This document shows, piece after piece, positions 44,558 to 55,835 of a stretch of 64,000 nucleotides of DNA (position 1 is the stretch's first letter; the number at the start of each line of letters is the position of its first letter). The notes beneath the pieces were generated by a model, which was given only the letters and a program-made list of their open reading frames with translations, was not told the origin of the DNA and searched no databases. The stretch is from Takakia lepidozioides. Lineage: Eukaryota > Streptophyta > Takakiopsida > Takakiales > Takakiaceae. The stretch spans positions 3,968,001-4,032,000 of the forward strand of contig CM060733.1 of the NCBI GenBank assembly GCA_030704615.1, written 5' to 3'. The translations under genes and the position numbers were made by a program.

Positions 44558-45031
44558 TGATACACCTTCCTTTCTGCTTTTCCTACCCACTGTAGTGTCA
44601 CACGTCAGTACATCTCTTGATCCTCTCACTCCTCCAGCTTCCAACTCCCAAAGTTCATCTCAATCAGCTCCGATATCCGACATGGCTCAAAGGCTATAGC
44701 CATGGCTGCAGGAGACAAAACTAGAGTGGATTCTCTCGGCTTCAAGCGTTTCACATTCTTCATTCTTACTTCGAGCATGCTTTCCAGAAAATGTGGGAAC
44801 CCACGAGACTGTGTCTTCTCCAAGTAGGTACTCGAGTCGATTGCTGGATTGCTGCAGAGATCAGAAGCAGGCATGGCCTCGTGGCACCCAAAGTGTCTGA
44901 TCGTATTTTTGTGCCGTTTAATTGGGAGATCAGCCACGCGGCAGCATTTCAGTAGTCACAATCCACAACGTAATATCCGGTAACAAACTTTTTTCTTTTT
45001 CTTTTTCTTTTCCTTTTTTAAAGGGGACCAC
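44558..45031. other. AAE14 upstream region
   Basis: This should include the AAE14 5' leader and promoter. A minus-strand open frame at 44626-44937 begins with GTG and has no motif. Near 45012-45031, TTTTTTTAAAGGGGACCACC resembles the tail end of SINE family A. Confidence 0.4.
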
Positions 45032-45157
45032 CTGGGACAAGAGTACAGTGAAATAAACTCAAACCACCATTGGAAGGACATACTAGTTGGAAAAACTGTT
45101 CCTATGATTCAAGAACCATGGTGGTTTGAGTTTATTTCACCGTATAGCTTGTCCCAG
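45032..45157. mobile_element. Foldback element with 42-nt arms
   Basis: The left arm (45032-45073) starts CTGGGACAAG and contains GTGAAATAAACTCAAACCAC. The right arm (45116-45157) is its inverted copy, with a few differences limited to a short internal patch and one other base. The loop is 42 nt. The RNA would form a long near-perfect hairpin. No clear target duplication is seen. It may be a MITE, or a local inverted duplication. Confidence 0.75.
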
Positions 45158-45179
45158 TATAATTTCTTCTGAGACCTTA

Positions 45180-45790
45180 CAAGCTGATTGATATCTTTGC
45201 GGATCGGGTAGTACCTAGCCCACAATTCTTTGTTGGTTTGTTGGTTTTCAAATTGCAGCACTCTTTATAGATGACTCGTCTCTCAGCTATCTTAAGTTTA
45301 GTATCATTGGTCCACCAATTAACAGCTCTACCACAGACAATTAGTTTCCCAATGATCTTGTCAGCCACAGAGGAGACGAAACTCTCCCAAGAATCCGATG
45401 CTCTTTCAATTTCATTTCTTGCATTGTCAGAGCGAGACTGAAGGTCTTGGTGGGAGTGGACAAAATGAGGGAGAGCCTCTTGCAAGGCCTGGACATACTC
45501 AGCCTTGACCTCTTCATTATGGAATTTTTCTATGCGCCACTTCCGAATCGGACGTTTCACAGATCTGTTAGTGTTGGGAAAACACATTTAGATCTCAGTC
45601 CAACCAGGAAGTGGTCAGAGGTACCAATATCAGTTCTGTTGATCAACACACTGGCACTCTGGTGAAACAACTTTGTCCATTATGATATAATCCACAATGG
45701 AACGTTCCCCAGTTTGGGCTTTCTCACAGAGTCCACTGCACACTGTCTCCTTTTGACCTATTATTCAAGGTCAAAAGCTGAAGATATCCT
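45180..45790 (-). pseudogene. LINE endonuclease and linker fragment
   Basis: On the minus strand the right part reads GERSIVDYIIMDKVV and then GTSDHFLVGLRSK. This is the end of an APE-type endonuclease domain (SDHxxV motif), with a frame change between the two. It continues as RPIRKWRIEKFHNEEVKAEY and VNWWTNDTKLKIAERRVIYK, the typical linker before the reverse transcriptase, and ends near 45180. No RT follows, so this is a 5'-region fragment of a non-LTR element. Confidence 0.75.
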
Positions 45791-46400
45791 CACATAGATA
45801 GTAAGAAGATATTAAAATGAACACCTCAAATGACAACCATTGTGATATGATAATTGTATGAGGGCTTTAATGTCGCAATATACAAATACCACAACCCTCC
45901 TCCTTCATGGTTTGGAAAAGTTTCTTGTACTCAACTTCATAACATACATCTGACATGACATGAGTATCTTCTACTTGGTGTTTGTACACACCATCTACCA
46001 CTTTCCTTTCTGGTTATTTCTTCATCATGTTGATATACTAACATGGTTTTTTTTTGGCCTGGCAGAAGGTCCCTCCATGACAAAGATACGGAGCAGTGAC
46101 CTTCATAAGGTATGTCCTCCAATTCAGTTAAAGCTCTCTGTGTAATAACTTTGATGAATAATCGGAGCATACAGTTGGAATGTGAGCACTGCACAGTGAA
46201 AGCCACCTTTAGGACCCTCCCAGACTTTTCTATAATATTGCTTGATTGCAAAAACACTACAAATCCTATTGAAGGGAAGCAGAAATCTTTAAACCTTGAC
46301 TACAGTTCAACCCGCATCTAACTGATACAAACACACCCCTACCTTACTTTTTACCTTTCCCATATATGATGAAAGACTGCGAGAAAGACCATTCACCAAT
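45791..46400. other. GRXS16 3' flank
   Basis: No independent feature. The end nearest 46400 should hold the GRXS16 3' UTR. Confidence 0.4.
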
Positions 46401-48973
46401 TCAGACTAACTTCTTGAAAAGCTCCACAACTTCACCACTTTGTACCATCTCATCCAAAACATCAGCTCCTCCGACGAACTCACCCTTCACATACACCTGT
46501 GGCAAACAAACTTGGCTCAGAATTTAAGCTTCAAGCCAACCCAACTTCAAATGGATATTGGAAGAACCCACAATAGGGAAGGCATGGCTGGAATGGAACA
46601 GTAAAGGCTGTCCCATTCTATTTATGTCAATATATAGAGAGTGAAGTGTATATTTCCATCGACGTCTCAGACAGATTAAATATTCAAATGTCACGTGTGC
46701 AATTCACTGGTGGTTACTCTAGCAAAGCTGCTGCATAGATGTATTGTATTCTCACATGCCGGTCAAATCACAGCTAACTATTGTGAGTGTAACAGCTAGC
46801 TGTTAGACACAAAAACATTATGATGACTACATATCAATTTGTCCTACTTGACCCCGGCCACCTCAGCCAGGGCGATTTCTAAGTGAGACCATCCACATAC
46901 AATCAAACTTACCACATCAGACATCTAGCTTCACAGCTCAAGTTTCAGGTATGTGAATTTCCCCTCCTAGTCACGTCCCTCCTTGTGTACAACTTCAGCA
47001 GAATGCTAAAGAAATCTCTCTCTGTTGTGCCTTTTGCACTCACCTGTGGAATAGTGGGCCACTGGCTGTAGTTCTTTATGGCTTCTCTCAAGCCTGGATT
47101 ATGATCCTCGTCCAACACATTAAGAGTCTCATAGTCTACCCCCTGCTCATTTAATATTGTCAAAACTCGGTGTGAAAATCCACATTGGGGTGATGTTCGT
47201 GTGCCCTTGATGAAGGCTACTACTTTGCATTCCTTCACAACCTTGTCAATCAACTCCTCAAGAGAGACATTGAGCTTCACATGCGCTCCAGGTGTGAGCC
47301 TGATCTCGGGCTTTGTTTGTCTCTGTTTCCTGGCAGTCCAAGTGGTGTTACCAGAAATGTTTCCAGGTGGCACATCTCCAGACTCGTGGATGTGCTCCTC
47401 CATCCATGCCTTCCATGCGTCTGTAAGTGCTGCTTTCTCAGGCGCTTCTATTACTTCAAACTGTGCCACAATGAAGACAGCAATTGAGTTACAGAATGTA
47501 CTCATGCGACAATGTTTGCCGTAGCCTTCTGGACCACCCCAGTTTGGGCAGAATAAGAGGAAACAGACACTACCTTTGTGAGGGGCTCACTCCAGTAGTG
47601 GGACTCACCTTTAGTAACAGATAGAGGCAGAAGAAAGAAACAAAGAGAGAGGAACATGACGATTTACAGTTAGATTTGCTTTGCTTCCTAGGCTGTGGTT
47701 GATCATAGGAGACTAATGGACAATTCAGCAGTGTCCAAATATCGCGTATTTAAGTAGATCTTCTTACATGCTTCCACTGATCTGCCAAAACTGGGCCTAC
47801 CCCTTTCATTTGGGGACTCTTCACTTGTATGAGCAGAGTCTTTGTGGTGTCCTCAACTTTAAATTCCTTCTGGATTTGAATGTCACTCCCCAGACTAGAG
47901 AAACAGTTGAACTAGTCGTCTTGCTCTGACGAGAGTCAGTCAGTAGGGCTTTTTCATTGACGAACACACACCCAAAGTCAAGCAGAATATAATGTGATCT
48001 TACCACAACGATCATTCAGGTCTGTGGGGTGTTTAAGTGTATGGTGATATTGGACTCTGCTATGTGGTTCACAACAAAATCTGTCAAAGAAATTAATGAA
48101 GCAGGCCTGTTTGAAATGCTTGTGAACAATTCAGATGTGCTCATTGACCATTCTCTAAGTTCTGTCTCAAAGTCGAATCACCCAGCCTTCCACCTGAGAA
48201 ATGATACAGCTGGTATTTTTTAACTGTCTCCTTCAAGGTGAGGGCTTACCAATTCCGAAAATTGCTGGAAAGGCTGGGAGAACTTGCCTCCCGCTGTGAA
48301 TCCTTTAAGGCGGAACTGATTACTAGTTACCGCGTGGACCTCTATTTAAAAAACTCACAAGAGTGGCAGACGCTGCTAGAGAGGTGCACCAGAAGAATTG
48401 GCAGTCTGGATTAGGTCTTGTCATTCTAGGCCTCTCTTCCTGTTCTTGGATCGTCATCGCCGTAGTCAATGAGGATTTGAGTACAAAGTTGTATCTGTTG
48501 CTTGCCTCGCCAAGAGAGAGAGAGAGAGAGAGAGAGAGAACCTTAGCAGAGACACAAAGCGCGGGCAGGTCTTTGACGTGATTCTGAAGGCTGAGTGATA
48601 CCCGCCGGGAGAGCCCTACGTACTGCAACTTCCCTTCCTTATCGTACACTGCATAGATCCCTGGGGCAGCTGGAAAGCTTGTGCTCCCTGTCGACAGCTC
48701 TACAGGCTCCAACTCCGATAGCTTCTTCAAAGCGCACACGGAAAGTATGAAGCATTTCTTTCCGTGATTTTGTATGTGAACGGACTTGCCAGCTCTTAAG
48801 GGGTTCCAGCATGTTAAACTAGAAAAAAGAGGTGAGGCAGATACTAATAAGCTTGAGAATGTCCGAGACGCTTTGCTAGATGGCCAAAATTTCTGACCTT
48901 TTGACGGATTTAACAAGACTCCAGTGTGACATGATGAAGTGCTTGCTAGGAGAGAGCAAATAGCAGACGCCAT
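46401..48973 (-). CDS. GRXS16: GRXS16-type protein: GIY-YIG domain fused to CGFS glutaredoxin
   Basis: Three exons (48973-48542, 47460-47044, 46496-46401), both introns phase 0 with GT-AG, give 314 residues; the Arabidopsis protein is about 290. Residues 1-60 are Ser/Leu-rich and poor in acidic residues, fitting a plastid transit peptide. A GIY-YIG nuclease-like domain starts at about 103 ([20 protein letters not shown]) and continues into exon 2 ([11 protein letters not shown]). A monothiol glutaredoxin follows with [19 protein letters not shown]; the CGFS site is at 237-240. The end reads [26 protein letters not shown]. Known GRXS16 proteins sit in chloroplasts, bind 2Fe-2S clusters with glutathione and link redox state to the nuclease domain. 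No lesion is seen. Confidence 0.95.
48513..48540. repeat. GA/TC microsatellite at the GRXS16 exon 1 donor
   Basis: About 13 GA repeats on the plus strand, which in the transcript is a CU run starting immediately after the GUUCUC donor of exon 1. Confidence 0.8.
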
Positions 48974-51345
48974 CGCCAGCGACCTTCCTTTGTTTCCAAA
49001 ACAAAGAAAAACCCACAACCTTCACAGCTTTGGGCAACAAAATGTATGTTGAGCACTAGGCTCTGTAAATTCACTGGACGTGAGCTCTTATAGTGAGAGG
49101 AAAAATAACCTCTTACACAGTAACCTCGGCATGTGTGTCTCTCTGTGCTCCGTAGCTTCTGGTTCTGTCCTACTCCCTGTCTCTTTTTAAAATCGCACCG
49201 GCACGAACTTGCGTGCCTAGGCAGTTGTGTGTAATCCCTTTATTCTCTTCTTTAAGAATTGATGATGCGGTCTTTCGATACAGATGGCCATTGCCACAGG
49301 GAGATCATATCTATAGGTACTAAAACTAACATGTTTAACCTTCAACGATGATGCCATGCCACGATAGACGATTTAAGCTTTCTGTCAATGGTATGTTTGA
49401 TGTGCTCTCCTGATCGCGTTGTGGTGGGGTTTCGTGAAATGAGTTTTCAGGCCTAGGGCAAGTGCGAAAAAATTGTAGAAGGAAGACGTTGGACAAGGTA
49501 GGGACCAGTCAAGCGTTGTAGCAGCAGCTCAAAAGCTACGAATGACATGGGACTCATCAAGAATACTTGTAAGGCAGAGAGCTCAGGCTTGGTGCTCGCC
49601 AAAGGGTAGTGAGCAAATCTACACTCTTCAGTGTTTTGGATTCTTTCTTTGAATAGAGGATGCAGGTTGAGTGCAGAGAGAGAGGTCTGAGTTGCTATTA
49701 ACACAGGTGTTCAAATTTTCCCTTCACATAAACGGTCTCAAGAGATCCTTCTACTAGCAATTTGCTCACTGAGTTGCCAACTAAGAGAACACTTTCAGAC
49801 TCAGAAAGGGCTCGTGCTCACAGCCCTCCTCTGCAAACATGTCATATGTTAGACTGCACCCAGCTACGATGACAAAGGTGAGGATCCTAATACGAATTTA
49901 AAACTTGGGATTAGATCTTTCGAACATAGAGAGATCTCGAGAGAGCTCTTAGATAGAAGTGCAAGAGTTGCGCAAGCACTCCGAAAGGATATTTGGCAGT
50001 ACAGTGTGATTCTTGAACTGGGGATTGCGGGGATGAACTGGTACTAGAACCCATGATCCCTTCTTTCTCGAATAAAAGTCCAAAATTGCTTACATCATGT
50101 TCAAAGAGAGAACATTAAGGAACAAGTTACTGTAGGGGATGTGCTTACTCTGAAAGAAATGTGTTTCCTAGGAAAGTATAACTTAGAACACACGAAAAGA
50201 AACTCTCCCCTGACCAGTGCTTGCTGAGGGATCCAACACACCATTTCTGCATCGACATCCAGATCAGATCTGTTGCACTTCACAGGCCCCATCCTAAACC
50301 GGCACTGTCTCTACTGTTTATAAAGCACCATTTCATTTCTACGGTTTGTCCTTCTATCTTTGGGCAATATTGGCTTAAGGTCCCACCTTTCTGAAATGTG
50401 CTCGAGCAACAAAACAGGTGGAGCTTGCTTGGACATGCTAAACCTTCCAACATCATTGCTTACCACCCAAGGAGGATTCAAAACTCACCCAGCCTGGAAT
50501 CAGCTCTTCCCTTCCATTATCATGGGACCTGGACTGTGCAGCTTCTGGAAAGTAAGGGTATCCACCCTCATAGGGCCAGAGCTGCAGCTGCAACGCCAGA
50601 ATCATCTCATCTCCCTCACCAAAAACACAGAAAAAGTGACAATAATGAAGGAAATAAGGAAGGACATGAATGTCTCTGTAATCAAAGTGTCTGTCGAAAA
50701 TCCCAACAAAGCAGACACATGGCCCATGGGATGCATTGGAAAATTGTAGATGCGGAGAGCAATGCATTCATGGCAAGCTGTGTCGATCACAGCTTGTTGG
50801 AGCGCTTTGGTGGCCGATACAGGGTAGGAAGAGGAACTGATGTTAGGAAATCTCATAAGAGCAGATGAAAATGCAAGGGCTGATGTGGCGGAGATTGCGG
50901 CCACAGTTGCTCCCAAAATTAGGCCATCACAGAGCCACGGAGTAGACCGTAATTTCTGCCACATGCACCTCATTGTTGCAATCCAAACACCAGCCATCCT
51001 TGTATTGCACTTGCTGACAAGGTACAATACTTTCTGTATGCTTAAAGCAATGGTTTCCTTGAAGTAACGGGCATCTGAGAATAATTGTGCCTGCAATCAC
51101 TATGACAGAGGTCTGGGTATCTGTTATGAATTCCAGAAGCTCTCGACTACACGTCTTTCTTTCTCGGTGCCCCTCCAGCCCCCAACACACACACCACTGA
51201 TTTCAAAGCAGACCAGAGAATATTGGCTACACGATTAATCCTACTTGCTCAATACAGAATCTCTTGTGTTTTAGTGTGAAAAGGTTAGCACTTCTGACTG
51301 AATTGTTTAAGCCACTATAGCCTATTACCTCCAGAAGAGAAAAGA
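48974..51345. other. Unannotated, with a SINE A scrap
   Basis: At about 49078-49134, TTATAGTGAGAGGAAAAATAACCTC matches the body of SINE family A. Overlapping open frames on both strands at 50398-51096 include a minus-strand frame with two hydrophobic stretches, but no family is recognisable. GRXS16 promoter sequence lies at the left end. Confidence 0.4.
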
Positions 51346-51887
51346 CCTTGGATTTGAAAGATCAGACTGTCCTTCCAGCTCCTCTCTGTTCTTGTCTTCA
51401 GCAAGGTGCTTGGACTCCTTTAAGGTGCTTGGATCATGGCCAGGACGTTCCAGGCTCCTGCTAATGGTGGTATTCTCATCCTACATGAAGCATCGACTCT
51501 TACACAATCCGTAGAGAACTAGTTCCTTTTGGGCTATTTGTGGCCCCTCTCTTTCTTGTTTCTTTCTTCCTCTTGTCCCATAAGCTCTTTTAGCTTTACA
51601 TTGGGCTTATAAAGTACCTTGGATTTGAAAGATCAGATTGTCCCTCCAGCTCCTCTCCATTCTTGTCTTCAGCAAGGTGCTTGGACTCCTTTAAGGTACT
51701 TGGACCATGGCCAGGACGTTCCAGGCTCCTGCTAATGGTGGTATTTTCATCCTACATGAAGCATCGACTCTTACACAATCCGTAGAGAACTAGTTCCTTT
51801 GGGCTATTTGGGCCCCTCTCTTTCTTGTTTCTTTCTTCCTCTTGTCCCATAAGCTCTTTGAGCTTTACATTGGGCTTATAAAGTACC
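51346..51887. repeat. Tandem duplication, 271-bp unit, two copies
   Basis: The sequence from CCTTGGATTTGAAAGATCAG (51346) to TTATAAAGTA is repeated from 51617 to about 51887 with only a few substitutions and single-base indels. Both copies contain CAGGACGTTCCAGGCTCCTG and ACAATCCGTAGAGAACTAG. The word TTATAAAGCACCATTTCATT near 50319 echoes the end of the unit, so a third ancient copy may have existed. No coding frame is evident. Confidence 0.9.
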
Positions 51888-53562
51888 ATTTCATTGTCAC
51901 CCTTCAAATATCTTAAAGGCTACACATTTATGATCAGTTGGGTATTTTACTGCCTCACAACAAGTTTCACATCCCAGATTAATTATGTACACTTCAGCCT
52001 CCTCTCACATTGTTTGTGTCTGCAGAGTTTCACTCAGTGTCATTAATGAGACAGGATAGAATAGAGACACTCGGATACGACTGCTACAGTCATTTGAGAG
52101 AAGAATGGTGAATGTATGGTCACTTCTCTCCTAAAACCCCCAGGTAAAATTATCGAATTGACAAACAAACCCAGTGTCACATCCGCCTCTGTTTGATGGA
52201 TATGTAGAACCCTATGTTACACGACAAGGATCTGACCAAATGAATCTGATAAGAAAGCCTCCGATGTTGGGCTTTCTCTCTCTTGTTGTCCCCAGATGTT
52301 ATGCGTTACTGTCCCATACGCTCCTTGGGCTTTTCGTGACCGAAATAACATTCATGTCCTATACATAGAGAGAACCCGGCCGCATTAGCTCGTGCAGTGA
52401 GTGCACCGTCTCTCTCCCTCTCTCCTACACCTGGAGCAGACTTGGGCCAGAAATCTCACAGGACACAAACCATTCCAACGTACCGTGGTAATAAGCGAAG
52501 CAGGCTGGAAAACACCAGAGCGAGAGGAGCCAGACCTTCGGTTACACGAGACAAGTCGGGCATACAGACCCAAGTGAGGTGTTCCAGATTCCAGCCGAAT
52601 TCCAAAGCGCTATGAACGGAGGGATCCACAAGGAAATCATCCATTGCAACAGCCAAGCCTTGCAGGGTCCGAGCAGCGGAGAGGAAGGCGATGAGAGGGG
52701 CATCGGCATTGCAGAGGGCAGCTGCGCGCCTTCTGCTGACTCCCAACAAACAGTTGCAGCTGAACACGCTCCTCGTCTTCTCATGGATGAAAACCAAGCC
52801 CTCGTGGATGACACCTGGTTGGTTACTCGTCTTCTTCCTCACCCCTCTATTACTCTCTGTGTTGCTCTTTGGAGGATGTGGCTTCTTCGAGTATCCTTCA
52901 ACAAACCAGCCATTCACAGCAGCTCAGCCCTGATCACACCCAACATGAACTCATCACGAGAACAGCGATGATAACATGCATGCATTGAAGATTGCATGAG
53001 AGACAACGCACAACAGGAAGAAAGTGGACTTGAACCAGAACATCAATCAAAAGGTATGGACTCTCCATCCGCAAGTTGCCATGAAGATTAAGGACATGTA
53101 GCTGCAGAATCTTCCGTTCATAGATTGCTGGGAGAATACAGGGGGTTATTGTCGGGGCCATTAATCTAAAAGAATTGAATCATTAACCATATTTGCCTCT
53201 TTGTACATTGAGAATATGGTGACTACAGTAAGATACTTCTCCTTCTCCCCAAGGAATCTACCTTCCTCCCCACCTATCCTTGGGTCTCTCTCTCTTCAAC
53301 CTCCACACTCGTTGCAACATCTCTAGCTCCAGGTTGAGTGCATGTTAAAAGCACATAGCAAAATGGAACGCACTATTGGTGAGGTATTTCCGATGTAACT
53401 GGCCATCATATAAGTGACGGTGGCATGCCAGATTGATATCGGGTTTGTCTTGAACACGTCAGCGATTCCCATCTGGAGCACAGTGAGCAACTCATTTTTG
53501 ATGTGACTAAGCAATTTCTACAGTAAAGCAGTCACAGTCCTATTTTGGTTGGCTCCACAAGC
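51888..53562. other. Unannotated region 3' of the ANTH gene
   Basis: Overlapping open frames on both strands at 52456-52971 (up to about 150 codons) have no recognisable motif. The ANTH gene 3' UTR lies at the right end. Confidence 0.4.
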
Positions 53563-55835
53563 TCACAAGATAACCAGGCCCTCCCGTGTGCTGTTGATGT
53601 TGCAATTGAGCTTGTACCAGCTGCTGCTGTGATGGGAGCTTGTCCTATTGCTGGTGGCTGCTGCCAGACCTGCTCCCACGGGAGCCAAGGCTGCCTCTCC
53701 TGGGGGAGCTACACTTCTTGCTAGGCCTCCACCATCCCATGTCATCTGTTGTCTAAGATTGTCGCTGGCATCACTATCCCTCGCTTTTTGTTCCGGCTCG
53801 TCCAGCCTGTCCAGAGTATCTGGGTGCCAAGACCCAACATGTACTTCGAAAGACTGGGAACCTGTTTGGCTCCCGGTGGCTGTTGGAACTGTAGAATGGA
53901 AGATCAAGCCATGTGAACTTTCGCTACTGCGAGACTTGAAGCTGCTCATGGAGTTCACAAGCAGTTGCTCCCACTCTGATAAGCTGCTTGTACTAGAAGG
54001 CCGTGGTTAAGGCCCCCAAGAAATTAGATCTTCACTCACAAGTGGAAGAGAAGGTGTGGAGAACTCTGGGCGTTCCTCCACACCAGGTAGCTTCAGATCA
54101 GAGGATAGATCGATCAAGTCATGTTCTGTACATGAGTGAGCCAAAAGGTCAGGCAGGCCTTCTCTTTGCAGTTGAGCTTGGGTGCACGGGGACTCCCGAA
54201 TATGACTCCCTTTAGATTGCAGCTGCCATCTAGAAGGGTATATAGGCTGACTGGATGTTCTTTGAAGACCACGAAGCCCTGTGCAAAACACAATTGAGTT
54301 GTCAGTGGTGTCCCTGTGGCATACAGAAGACTATCAATAGGCCACCTTGAGATTGAGCTTGGGGTTAAAGCATATGGCCAGCCGAGGTTCTGGTCATGTA
54401 TTGCAACAAAAATCATCCTGATAATGAGCACCGTATTGAACAGAAAACAACTTCAAAGAAACTGCTCAAACTTGGAAAAGAAGATCAATGAGCCCGGATG
54501 ACTGCTGACATGCCTGAATACCACAGAAGCAAGGTGGATATACTCGAGAACAGTTCCTGACATAAACCAAAGAATTGCACATTTGTCCTTCAACAGAGCT
54601 AGACATTGCACTATGTGCTCTCCAATTTGGACACCCCACAGAAAGCCAAGGTAAGGCAGAAGGCCAAGTTCCAGTCTTCTTTGAACAATAACCAGTTTAC
54701 CAGTTAAGAACAAAGTGCTCTACAATCTATAACGAACACAAGGGGAAAGGGGCTAGTTACCTTCTCCTCTAGTGTATGAGCCACTCCCAGTTCTTCCAAG
54801 GGGTTCCGCTTTGCTTGACACCTCTCCATCATATGAATTTCTTGCAGGTGTTTCTAGGGCCGACGGGCCTAAGTAGGTTAATTGCTTGGCACATGACTGT
54901 GTGGATGCAGAACTAATAGCAGCACTCACCTTCTTCATTTCCATTTCAGAGACCAGAACTTTTGTTGGTGGTGGCAACGATGCAAGAATACTTAACTCCC
55001 GACATCCTTCCAAAAATTGCAGCAGTAGCTGTGTTTGATGTCCTGCTTTCTTACAGATCTGGAGAAACTGAAGGGCCTCCGAAAGCTGTAAAATACTTAG
55101 TCTCTCCATTATTTCACGGATACGAAATCCTATCTCTTCCTGCACTTTGTAGCTGTCTGACACCACCCAAATCAGTGCCCCTTGGACCACCGGATTCCTA
55201 GCAACGTATGGCCCCACCACACAGGAACACACCTCTTGCAACAATGATTGCAGGGCTGCGAGGTCCTCTAAAAGGTCCTCTGTTGCCATGTAACAAAGCT
55301 TTTCTGAAATTTTCCCAACATTGCCACTCCATTTACCATCGAAATGGCTCTTTACTAACCGGGAACAAATCAGGCGCTCGTCCAGGTACCTTGCATACTG
55401 CCGCACACACGCAGAAAGCTCCCAAGTGAGCGGACTCAGATCATCCCTGAAATTAATGAAATTTAGATAGTCACGACCCCCTCTACTCGAACAAACCCCA
55501 AGATGATCCTGAAACAGAAACCCGCCCTCCACAATCGCCCGGTGGATGACAATCAGACATTTGAGTGCTACAGCCCAGTTCTGCGTCTTACAAAGCCTTT
55601 TCACAAGTGCCCTCGTGCAGTAGGATACACGCAGTCGGGACCCTGATCCTGCTGCGAGAATGGCTTCCACGTATTTCTCATCAGGTAAACTCTCATAGTG
55701 ACTGGTTGCCCTCACTACTGCCACTTGAAAGCTTGAAAATGTGCCGCTTGCCGTCGCTAGCCCCGCAGCTGTCTCATCCTTCAGCAATCCCAGGGCTCTT
55801 CGCAGCTTGTTCGGCCTCGCCATCCATCCTGCCAT
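53563..55835 (-). CDS. ANTH-domain clathrin assembly protein (AP180/CALM type), in-frame stop near the end
   Basis: Exon 1 (55835-54761) encodes 358 residues from MAGWMARPNKLRRALG. The ANTH lipid-binding motif is visible as VVRATSHYESLPDEKYV (about 41-56), then RVSYCTRALVKRLCK, WAVALKCLIVIHRAI and RDYLNFINFRDD. A phase-1 intron (GTAACT donor, CACAG acceptor) leads to exon 2 at 54278, which has the clathrin-box-like DLIDLSSDL and a DLL motif. A TAA at 54009-54007 ends the frame after SWGP. The same frame stays open for another 148 codons after the stop (SEWEQLLVNSMSSFKS...), the kind of WExLLV tail plant ANTH proteins carry, to a stop at 53563. Either the protein ends at 54007 or a nonsense change truncated it. 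Such proteins recruit clathrin to PI(4,5)P2 membranes during endocytosis. Confidence 0.88.

Noticed and set aside
50602-51096. Minus-strand open frame of 164 codons with two hydrophobic segments
   Set aside because: Equally long frames run on the opposite strand over the same bases, there is no recognisable motif, and no supporting splice structure was found.
52456-52971. Overlapping open frames of 130-153 codons on both strands
   Set aside because: No family motif in any frame. The open length on both strands points to base composition and not to coding.
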